A stretch of 8,516 bases of DNA from Methanobacterium sp. PtaU1.Bin097 (lineage in GTDB: Archaea; Methanobacteriota; Methanobacteria; Methanobacteriales; Methanobacteriaceae). Shown piece by piece: positions 1-6,700 of this stretch (the first letter of the stretch is position 1; each line of letters starts with the position of its first letter). Location of the stretch: NCBI GenBank assembly GCA_002067325.1, contig MVQY01000135.1, positions 1 to 8,516 on the forward strand, given 5' to 3'. A program made the translations under genes and the position numbers. The notes under the pieces were generated by a model. That model did no database searches. It was not told where the DNA came from and saw only the letters and a program-made list of their open reading frames with translations.

Positions 1-1455
1 GATGGTTACCGGGCGGTTTATCGTTAATGTTACCTGTATGCTGTTTTTGTAGTAACCAGGAACTGGAGTTAATATAACGGATGCCGGCATATTCTCGTTA
101 ACAGAATCGCCTGTGCCGGGGTTTATTGCTTCATCGCCTAGTTTGTTGCCGCCATCTGAGATTAGGTAGTTGCTGGTGATGGTGTTGTTGGTCCCTTCAC
201 TAGAGTTGATGGCGTAGGTGTTGCTGGTGGTTATGTGGTTCTTCTTTATGGTGATTTGGGTGGGATATTTAGTTGATGATTGCTTTTTAAGCAGGATTCC
301 AGTATTTTTCGAGTTTATGGTGTTGTCTTCGATGATGATGTTGTTTATCTGGGCGTACAGGTATATGCTTTCTTGGGTGCCGTTAGTGGTGATTTTATTC
401 CCGGTTATGTTGCAGTTTGAACCGGTTAGGTAAATTCCGTATCCACTGGACATGTTTATGGTATTGTTAGTTACTATGCAGTTGTTTTTTGCGATGAAAA
501 TACCAGAAATTAGGGGATCTTCACTTCCATAATTGGATATTGTATTTCCAGACACGATACAGTTGGAAGACGCGTAAATACCATAATAAGTAGCGCTGAT
601 AATGTTATCCTTTATGGTGTTTCCCTCATCGTCATTAGATGAAATACCCTGTTTGGCTCCGATGCCGTAGGATGATTTTTTTTCTGGGAAGGTTTGACTT
701 AAAATCTTATTCTTTTCAACTGTATTGTTGGAACCCGCGGAAGCCCCAATTTGAATGGCATAACACCAATCGGTATCCACACCTATACAGGTGTTGTTTA
801 TAATGGAATTGTTATTGCTTGGTCCATTTGACTTGAAATTACCAGAATCAGAACTATAATAAGACAGGTAAATACAGTCAGCACCATCGCTTTTAACTGT
901 ATTATTTCCTATGGTATTGTAGCTTGAACTGCCTAAAACAACGGCGGTATGGGTTCGTTCTACATCTGATCGCTGGGTGGTTATAACTGTGTTGTTCAGG
1001 ATATAATTATGATTAGAATCTGTAAGGGCAATACCAAAACCGTTAGAACCATTACAATGGATTTTATTTCCCTTTATGGTGTTATTTTCGGTTCCATTCA
1101 AGAAAATACCGATACCGTCCACGTTACTGTTGTTGATTTTCAGGTCGGTGATGTTAGTCCCTGAACCACCAGGCAGAATGGTGATGGTTCCATTTAAAAT
1201 TTGTGCCGTTTTAGTGCTGCTGGTTATGTTTAAAGGGCGGTTAATGTACATGTTCTTATTTTTTATGGTTCCAGAGAGGTCCAGTACATCACCTGCCTGG
1301 ACGTTGGTGTTGTTGATGTATCCGGTTGTGTTGAAGTAGGTACTGTAAGAGCTATCGTTCACGATATGGGTGTTTGCTGCACTGGCAGCTCCAATTAAAC
1401 TGTACAAGAATAAGGAAATAAATATTAATAGAACTAATTTAAGTGTTTTATGCAA
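1..1455 (-). CDS. Secreted beta-helix adhesin-like protein (partial, C-terminus off the left edge)
   Basis: The frame stays open from a TTG codon at 1455 to the left edge, giving 485 codons with no stop. The TTG is chosen because AGGAGGGA lies five bases upstream and because it begins a clear signal peptide: HKTLK, a hydrophobic core, then a predicted cut after ASA near residue 26. From about residue 60 to 450 the protein is rich in Asn, Thr, Ile and Gly. It repeats units of the kind NNTIxxNxI about every 20-30 residues, the hallmark of right-handed parallel beta-helix (NosD/PbH1) surface proteins. Near residues 463-485 a new module starts (TPVPGYYKNSIQVTLT), resembling the first strands of a chitobiase C-terminal-like beta-sandwich repeat. 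Many NxT/NxS sequons suggest N-glycosylation. Such proteins are abundant on Methanobacteriales cells and are presumed to act in adhesion. No ligand can be inferred here. Expect further repeats and a wall or membrane anchor beyond the window. Confidence 0.88.
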   Translation of the reverse strand, partial: MHKTLKLVLLIFISLFLYSLIGAASAANTHIVNDSSYSTYFNTTGYINNTNVQAGDVLDLSGTIKNKNMYINRPLNITSSTKTAQILNGTITILPGGSGTNITDLKINNSNVDGIGIFLNGTENNTIKGNKIHCNGSNGFGIALTDSNHNYILNNTVITTQRSDVERTHTAVVLGSSSYNTIGNNTVKSDGADCIYLSYYSSDSGNFKSNGPSNNNSIINNTCIGVDTDWCYAIQIGASAGSNNTVEKNKILSQTFPEKKSSYGIGAKQGISSNDDEGNTIKDNIISATYYGIYASSNCIVSGNTISNYGSEDPLISGIFIAKNNCIVTNNTINMSSGYGIYLTGSNCNITGNKITTNGTQESIYLYAQINNIIIEDNTINSKNTGILLKKQSSTKYPTQITIKKNHITTSNTYAINSSEGTNNTITSNYLISDGGNKLGDEAINPGTGDSVNENMPASVILTPVPGYYKNSIQVTLTINRPVTI

Positions 1456-1460
1456 GTTTT

Positions 1461-1468
1461 TCCCTCCT
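1461..1468 (-). promoter_or_regulatory. Shine-Dalgarno site of the adhesin gene
   Basis: The minus strand reads AGGAGGGA, five bases before the TTG at 1455. This strong site decides the non-ATG start, since no in-frame ATG lies near the beginning of the signal peptide. Confidence 0.75.
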
Positions 1469-1519
1469 ATCAATTTTTTTTGGAAAATCTAGATTTATCT
1501 GAAAATAGTTAAACAATAA

Positions 1520-1538
1520 TTATAATATATATTTTTCC
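1520..1538 (-). promoter_or_regulatory. Putative BRE/TATA promoter of the adhesin gene
   Basis: The minus strand reads GGAAAAATATATATTATAA, an A-rich BRE-like element followed by a TATA box centred near 1527. Archaeal spacing of about 26 bases puts transcription start near 1501 and gives a leader of roughly 45 nt carrying the strong Shine-Dalgarno site. The core AATGGAAAAAT also occurs in the promoter of the CobN-like gene. The call rests on sequence pattern and spacing only. Confidence 0.5.
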
Positions 1539-1540
1539 AT

Positions 1541-1565
1541 TATACTTGATAATAATTAAAGTATA
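1541..1565. promoter_or_regulatory. Inverted repeat in the divergent promoter region, candidate operator
   Basis: TATACTT (1541-1547) and AAGTATA (1559-1565) are perfect 7-base inverted arms separated by 11 bases. The repeat lies between the adhesin promoter and the regulator promoter, and its right arm runs into the regulator's TATA-like sequence. That is a usual place for an archaeal repressor or autoregulator to bind. A second copy with the same spacing occurs upstream of the CobN-like gene (8091-8112). The region is AT-rich, so chance is not excluded. Confidence 0.35.
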
Positions 1566-1573
1566 TTTAAATA
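1562..1573 (+). promoter_or_regulatory. Putative TATA box of the regulator gene
   Basis: TATATTTAAATA is centred near 1567, which predicts transcription start around 1592. That leaves about 42 nt before the ATG at 1634, or 24 nt before the ATG at 1616. The right arm of the inverted repeat at 1541-1565 overlaps it, consistent with autoregulation. Confidence 0.4.
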
Positions 1574-1633
1574 GTTGAATGTCTTACGTATTATTCATTG
1601 ATTAGGTTCATTAAAATGATCAGGAAGGAATTG

Positions 1634-2422
1634 ATGGTATTTAAAAATAGAGGGACACTTACTCAGTTCCAGATACTGGCTGAGATAGCTGAACCAAAAT
1701 CTAACATTCATCAGAAAGATATAGCAAAAAAATTGGGAATCTCAGTCCAGGCTGTCTCGGAGAACATTAAAAATTTGGTGGATGAGGGATACGTGGAAAC
1801 AAGTGGGGGGCATGGTGACTATCGGATCACCATGAAAGGAATTGAAAAGGTTAAAAATGATGTTTCAGGACTAAAAACTTATGTTGATGAAGTTTTGGAA
1901 ATTATGGATACCTATAAATCTGTATGGCCTGCTATAGCACAGGAAAACCTTAAAAAAGGAGATGAGGTTGGGTTACGTATGGACGAAGGAATTCTTTACG
2001 CCACGACCCAAAAAACATCAGCCTATGCAACAGTTCTAAACACAGTTCGAAAGGGTGAAGATGTGGCCTTAACTGGATTAGATGGCTTAATAGAATTAGA
2101 ACCGGGAAAAGTAGTGATAATTAAACTCCCCACCATGGAACAGGGAGGATCACGGGCTTGTGACCTGAACAACATTAGAAGAATATGTGAAGAGAAAGAT
2201 TACAACAGGATTGGTATAATGGGAACCGTTTCCCGGGCTGTTGTTTGGAAGTTAGGAATTAAAACTGACTTTGAATTTGCAACACCCCAAGTTACAGTAG
2301 ATGCAGCAAAAATGGGACTTAATGTACTGGTATTCACGGTAGGTAAAATGGCAGACACCATAACTCGTAGATTGGATAATGAAGAGATTAAGTACGTCGT
2401 TGAAGATGTCAGAAAACAATAA
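1634..2422 (+). CDS. MarR-like winged-helix transcriptional regulator with C-terminal domain of unknown function
   Basis: The protein is 262 aa from the ATG at 1634. Residues about 5-75 form a winged helix: RGTLTQFQILAEIAE, then the turn and recognition helix in QKDIAKKLGISVQAVSENIKNL, then a wing ending GDYRITMKG. This is MarR-like and probably a dimeric cytoplasmic DNA binder. Residues 76-262 form an alpha/beta region with a conserved-looking GGSRACD motif and a C-terminal stretch (MGLNVLVF, IKYVVED). It resembles an archaeal regulator family that I recall being assigned a DUF (DUF7839); this is memory, not a search. The ligand is unknown. The start at 1634 is preferred because AGGAAGG precedes it at 1622-1628. 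In-frame alternatives are ATG 1616 and TTG 1598, giving 268 or 274 aa with weaker ribosome sites. It is divergent from the adhesin and convergent with the CobN-like gene. Confidence 0.87.
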   Translation: MVFKNRGTLTQFQILAEIAEPKSNIHQKDIAKKLGISVQAVSENIKNLVDEGYVETSGGHGDYRITMKGIEKVKNDVSGLKTYVDEVLEIMDTYKSVWPAIAQENLKKGDEVGLRMDEGILYATTQKTSAYATVLNTVRKGEDVALTGLDGLIELEPGKVVIIKLPTMEQGGSRACDLNNIRRICEEKDYNRIGIMGTVSRAVVWKLGIKTDFEFATPQVTVDAAKMGLNVLVFTVGKMADTITRRLDNEEIKYVVEDVRKQ

Positions 2423-2423
2423 T

Positions 2424-2427
2424 AACA
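2424..2427. repeat. Left target-site duplication of the insertion sequence (AACA)
   Basis: AACA immediately precedes the left inverted repeat and is repeated immediately after the right one at 3641-3644. A 4-bp duplication fits several IS5-family groups. It starts two bases after the regulator stop codon. Confidence 0.7.
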
Positions 2428-2441
2428 GAGAATTTCGATTT
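2428..2441 (+). repeat. Left terminal inverted repeat of the IS5-family element
   Basis: GAGAATTTCGATTT matches the complement of 3627-3640 at 13 of 14 positions. Only the tenth base differs (G versus T). Confidence 0.75.
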
Positions 2442-2445
2442 ACTG

Positions 2446-2480
2446 TTTGATCTTTGGATATTTTAAATTTTTTATATATT
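2446..2480 (+). terminator. T-rich stretch, possible terminator for the regulator transcript
   Basis: The left end of the insertion sequence contains several T-runs, including TTTTAAATTTTTTATA. Archaeal RNA polymerase often terminates at T-runs without a hairpin. The native 3' flank of the regulator now lies 1.2 kb away beyond the insertion, so this stretch may end its transcript and insulate the transposase. The evidence is composition only. Confidence 0.25.
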
Positions 2481-2522
2481 TGAATTCGTGATTTAATCTG
2501 TTTAATTTGGTAAACACAAATA

Positions 2523-2530
2523 TTTATATA
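2523..2530 (+). promoter_or_regulatory. TATA box of the transposase gene
   Basis: TTTATATA, preceded by A-rich AAACACAAATA, is a good archaeal BRE/TATA match. Its centre lies about 26 bases before the transposase ATG at 2553, so transcription would start at or just before the start codon. No AGGAGG-like site precedes the ATG, consistent with a leaderless message. Confidence 0.55.
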
Positions 2531-2552
2531 GTATTATGCTTATAGAAGTATT

Positions 2553-3497
2553 ATGAAGTCGTTTGAGCATTATTTCTTGAATAAACAGTATGCGCGTGTT
2601 CAAGAATTGGGTGATAGATTGGCTGAGATTGATCCCTTGATTGATTGGGAGTGTTTCAGGCCTATTGTTGGGGAAATGTATGATAATCACACGAAAAGGG
2701 GTGGTAGGCCTAATAATGATGAAGTAGTCATGGTTAAGATGTTGGTTTTGCAAGCGTGGTATGGTTTATCGGATCCTGAGCTTGAAAGACAAGCTAACGA
2801 TCGGATATCGTTTCAGAAGTTTTTAGGATTCCCTGAAAGAATCCCAGACCGTTCCACGGTCTGGGCTTTCAGAGAACGATTAATCGATCACGGAAAAGAC
2901 GAGAAAATATGGGAAGAACTGCAAAGACAAATAGATACTAAGGGTTTAAAGGTTAAAGAAGGTGTTATTCAAGATGCCACATTCATTACAGCTGATCCTG
3001 GCCATCAAAGAGTGAATGAACCACGCGGACCCGAAGCTAAAACACGACGCAACAAAGACGGCGAATGGACTAAAAAACATGCAAAATCTTATTTCGGCCA
3101 TAAACTACATACATTAACCGATATGAATTATGGTTTGATACGTAGACTTGAAACCACAACTGCTGAGATTCATGACAGCCAAGTCGACCTCAGCCAGCCG
3201 GGTGAAGTTGCTTACCGAGACCGCGGATACTTCGGAGCACCGTGCAAAGGTTATAACGCCACCATGGACCGAAGCGTACGCGGACACCCCATAACGAAAA
3301 AACAAAAAAATCGCAACAAAAGAATCTCCAGCAAAAGAGCACCAGGAGAACGACCCTACGCCGTAATTAAAAACATATTCAAGTCCGGCCACCAATTAGT
3401 CACCACCACACTACGAACACACACTAAAAACATCTTCTCATGCTTCAGCTACAACCTACTACAACTCAACACCCTCCAAAAAAAACAGCCCACCTAG
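2553..3497 (+). CDS. IS5-family DDE transposase
   Basis: This 314-aa protein catalyses cut-and-join movement of the element that carries it. Residues about 5-110 are the IS5-type N-terminal (DUF772-like) region, with RLAEIDPLIDWECFRP, KMLVLQAWYGLSDPELE, and the F(P/L)xRIPDRSTVWAFRERL block. Residues 135-305 are the RNase H-like DDE domain. The likely catalytic residues are D141 (IQDATF), D223 (YRDRGYFG) and E266 (PGERPYAVIKNIF). The family block YFGHKLHTLTD (180-190) lies between the first two. The length is normal and no frameshift or internal stop is seen, so it is probably functional. Translation is likely leaderless. The first half is G/T-rich and the second half A/C-rich on the coding strand, and a strong hairpin lies at 2833-2872 within the gene. 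Confidence 0.93.
   Translation: MKSFEHYFLNKQYARVQELGDRLAEIDPLIDWECFRPIVGEMYDNHTKRGGRPNNDEVVMVKMLVLQAWYGLSDPELERQANDRISFQKFLGFPERIPDRSTVWAFRERLIDHGKDEKIWEELQRQIDTKGLKVKEGVIQDATFITADPGHQRVNEPRGPEAKTRRNKDGEWTKKHAKSYFGHKLHTLTDMNYGLIRRLETTTAEIHDSQVDLSQPGEVAYRDRGYFGAPCKGYNATMDRSVRGHPITKKQKNRNKRISSKRAPGERPYAVIKNIFKSGHQLVTTTLRTHTKNIFSCFSYNLLQLNTLQKKQPT
2833..2872 (+). other. Strong hairpin inside the transposase coding region
   Basis: CCCAGACCG (2843-2851) and CGGTCTGGG (2857-2865) are perfect inverted arms around a TTCCA loop. The stem continues with CTGAAAG (2833-2839) pairing to CTTTCAG (2866-2872) past a 3-base AAT bulge, giving 16 pairs in all. It stands out as GC-rich in an AT-rich gene. It encodes the conserved PERIPDRSTVWAFRE block, so it may be only a by-product of codon choice. 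It could also slow translation or transcription and limit transposase production. Confidence 0.55.
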
Positions 3498-3640
3498 CGA
3501 ACGCTATCATTAATTAACCATAAAAACAACCCTAAAAGCCAAAAAAACAAGAATAAAGCCCACAAATAAGTAAAATATAAAAACTAAAAAATTCAAGAAC
3601 AAAAAACTAAAAACTAAAAAGTAGGAAAATAGAAATTCTC
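3498..3640. other. A-rich right end of the insertion sequence, no gene
   Basis: After the transposase stop codon the plus strand is A-rich with short repeats of the type AAAAACTA (for example around 3579-3619). I see no reading frame or RNA gene in it. On the minus strand it is T-rich and could back up termination of transcription arriving from the CobN-like gene. Confidence 0.5.
3627..3640 (-). repeat. Right terminal inverted repeat of the IS5-family element
   Basis: Read on the minus strand this is GAGAATTTCTATTT, pairing with 2428-2441 at 13 of 14 positions. Confidence 0.75.
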
Positions 3641-3644
3641 AACA
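3641..3644. repeat. Right target-site duplication of the insertion sequence (AACA)
   Basis: AACA directly follows the right inverted repeat and repeats the four bases at 2424-2427. Confidence 0.7.
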
Positions 3645-3708
3645 AAAATTCTAATTCAAAAATTTCCAAAATTTAAATCTGTTCTATTAAATTAATGCTT
3701 AGTTCAAT

Positions 3709-3728
3709 AAAAAAAATAAAAAAAGGGG
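3709..3728 (-). terminator. T-run terminator of the CobN-like gene
   Basis: Starting five bases past the TAA, the minus strand reads CCCC followed by T7-A-T8. This is a typical archaeal oligo-T terminator. Almost the same sequence follows the stop codon of the upstream paralogue (8247-8268), so it was copied along with the gene. Confidence 0.7.
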
Positions 3729-3732
3729 AAAA

Positions 3733-6700
3733 TTACTTTTTTATAAGGTTCCTGATATCGTTCCTGAAATATCCAACACCAACAAGGCATAATAAGAGGA
3801 TTACTCCTATTATAGCTACGAGTGGTGTATTGGACTGACTAGAATTCTGTTGAGATACTTCGGATATTTCATGTGCGTTTTCACTTCCACTGTCTGATGC
3901 TTGTCCCGCTTCTGTAGATGCCGCCTGGACTGTACTGGCTTCACCTGGTGAAGTTGTTCCCTGGTTAGGATTCGTACTTTGTTCATTGTTTTCTCCCCCT
4001 GGTACATCTGTACCTGGTGTAACTGTTCCAGGGTTAGGTTCTGGTTGTTCTCCGGGGTTTCCTGGAATTTCTAAGGTTTTGCCGGTAGCTCCTTCATAGG
4101 CATCTGCATATTGCTGAAGTTGTTCCCTGCTTAAAGAAGATCCCATCACCAAAAACTGATTGAAATCAATATTGGCACAGGTATGGTGACAGCAGGTAAC
4201 TCCATATTTAATGGTTGTTTCGATGTATTGATCAATTATTTTAGTTAAGGTAGCAACGTCAGGATTCCACATACCTCTCCTTACAGCTTCTAACGCCCAA
4301 GCAGCTGTAGATGCATATGCATAAGGATTAGCCTGCATGAATTGACTGCTTACTTTAGGGTCGAGTATGTATGTTTCTGCTATTAATTGCCAGGTCCAGT
4401 CGCTGACTGCATTAGGAGTCACAGCATTCCAGGCGAACAGGTGTCCTATTTCATGTGAGATTTCATTTGCACCTGAGAATCCTTCCTTCAACATGCCTTC
4501 AATCCATTTAGGATTTAAAATTCTTGTCCGTATTTCATTGGACATGAACTGGTTAAGAGTTTCAATCTTAGGATTTCCGCGGGTGTTTGCTATGTAAACA
4601 CTGACATCCTTGTTTGAAAGACTTTTCGCAGCCATACTGAGCCCCCCAAGGAACTGGAAGACATCATCGTTGTCTAAAAGTCCATAGTTGTTGTCTCTCA
4701 CCATTATGGTGGCTTCTACGTTACTTAATTGGTTTTTAAAGGCTTCAAGTCCACTGATACCATAGATACCACTTCCATAGATGTAGGACATTCTGGATAA
4801 GTAAGTATCCACCAGGTCAGATTGGTCGTCCCAGCCAGTTGTTGATGGAACCAGTTGTCCAACTCCAGTTCCGTATGCTTCTGGTGGTGGTCCGAATATT
4901 CGTGCACCAGCAAGTGTTTCTGCATCTGTAGAATTCATTCCGCTTTGTGTATATTTATTGAGATCTTTTTGGTAGTGTTTCTTGATGTAATTATCGCTTG
5001 TATTCTCTGATAGACCTGCAACCTGACGGAAAGCCTGATCTAGAAGGTCTATCGTGTAAGAGAATGTATCTCTGAAAAGACCACTTATGGTTACCAGTAC
5101 GTCTACACGCGGACGTCCGAGATCGGCTAATGAGGTTACTTTAACCCCTACAAAACGACCGTTTTTCAATTCGGGTTCTAAACCGAGATATCTTAAGATC
5201 ATGGCTATGGTCTGTCCGTTGGTACGCATGGTTTCTGTAGACCAGAGTACCACTCCGACTGTTTCAGGGTAGTGTCCATTTTCCTTGTAGAATGCTTTTA
5301 GCATGTCATCCGCCATTTTCTTTCCAATTTCCCATGCAGCTGCATCTGGAACTGATCGAGGGTCAAAGGAATAGAAATTTGAACCAGTAGGTAAAACATC
5401 CTCTCCTTTACGGATAGGATCACCACCTAAGGATGGTGATATGTATTCTCCCCGAAGTGCTGACAGTAGATTCGCAATTTCATAGTTTTGGGAGAGTAAA
5501 TTCCGTATATATTCTCTATATGCAGGATTATCCCTTGTTCCACGATCGAAACTGACGATTGATTCTACCATCTGATCCAGTGCATCTCCACTTAGAGCAA
5601 CTCCAAAGGTATGAAGTCCATAGGGTATCAGTGTAGAGGCCATATCCTCTAGTCCATGTTCAACAGCATGCATAATGTCATCGAATGGTTGTGTCTTCAG
5701 ATTAAGATTCAGATCATCATCCAGGTGCAGTTTAACCACCAAGTCCAGAATTTCCCTTTTTAGAATTTCTTTTCTTTGAGAGTCCTGGGTGTTGTCGTAA
5801 CTGTTTATCAGATCCTGTAAAGTTGCTAGATCTCCATAAAGTCCGGAAGCAACTATTGGGGCTGTAAGATGGTCTATGATAACTGCATATCCTCTTCTTT
5901 TGGCCTGAGTTCCTTCTCCAGTGTTGTCTATGATATAGGGGTAGATATGGGGTATATTTCCAATTAGAATGTCTGGCCAGTCATCTTCACCCATTCCTAC
6001 AGTTCTTCCTGGAAGCCATTCCAGGGTTCCGTGTGTTCCAAGATGTATTACAGCGTTGGCCTTCATTTTGTTCTGCAACCACATGTAGAATGCTATGTAC
6101 TGGTGTGTTGGTGGTAGTGTCGCTGAATGTGCAATTTGAGTGGGATCTTCTCCCCATCCACGCATAGGTTGAGCTCCAAGGAATATATTACCTAACATAA
6201 TTCCGGGAATAACAATTTTACCCTGGTAAACCATTACATTACCTGGTGCAGGACCCCATTTGGCGATAACTTTCTGTTGAAGTTCTTCTGGTAATGTGTT
6301 GAACCATTTCATGTACTCATTTAGTGGTATTGTTATAGCTCCTGCGTCTATAACCTTTTTAAGCTCTCCAGGAGCCCATGATCCCACGTTGTTTCCGACG
6401 GTTAGAAGCAGACTGACTATTTTGTCTACTGAATAATTACCAGGTACATTGTATCCATCTTTCTTCAGTGCTTTGAGTATTTCAGATATGCTCTCTGGAA
6501 CGTTGAGATAAGATGCACCAACTCCATCTTTCCCACCCTGGAGATTGTAATAGATTAGTGCTATTTTTTTCTCCTTATTTGGGAGGGTCTGGAGTTTTGT
6601 CCAGTTTAAAACTCTACTGGTCACTCTCTCTATTCTTTCTGGAAGTGGAGTATATCGTTGAACACTGATCCCGGTGTAAGGGTCTTTTTCTGCAGACACA

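Larger units (their letters stand above)
2428..3640 (+). mobile_element. Complete IS5-family insertion sequence, 1213 bp
   Basis: The boundaries come from imperfect terminal inverted repeats flanked by an AACA direct repeat. The left end is GAGAATTTCGATTT (2428-2441). The right end, read on the minus strand from 3640, is GAGAATTTCTATTT, a 13 of 14 match. The element holds one intact transposase gene with its own promoter, 125 bp of left end and about 140 bp of A-rich right end. The length is typical for the family. The insertion lies between the stop codons of two convergent genes, so it interrupts no coding sequence, although it separates the regulator from its original 3' flank. Intact ends, target duplication and reading frame suggest recent insertion. 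I did not assign it to a named element. Confidence 0.85.

Noticed and set aside
218..1339. Plus-strand open frames at 218-433 and 1076-1339
   Set aside because: They lie antisense inside the adhesin gene. Their Val/Leu/Met-rich products are what Asn/Thr-rich codons give when read on the other strand.
1598..1633. TTG at 1598 or ATG at 1616 as the regulator start
   Set aside because: Neither has a convincing ribosome site, while AGGAAGG precedes the ATG at 1634. ATG 1616 remains possible.
2502..3395. Minus-strand open frames at 2502-2753 and 3114-3395
   Set aside because: They are antisense to the intact transposase, with no ribosome site or recognisable domain.
2461..3679. TTTAAATTTT-type sequences as alternative insertion-sequence ends
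   Set aside because: A partly matching inverted pair exists near 2462 and 3678, but it is low-complexity and has no target duplication. The GAGAATTTC ends with flanking AACA are better.
3816..5272. Open frames at 3816-4007, 4367-4597, 4725-4925 and 5087-5272
   Set aside because: All overlap the CobN-like coding region in other frames and have low-complexity or unrecognisable products.
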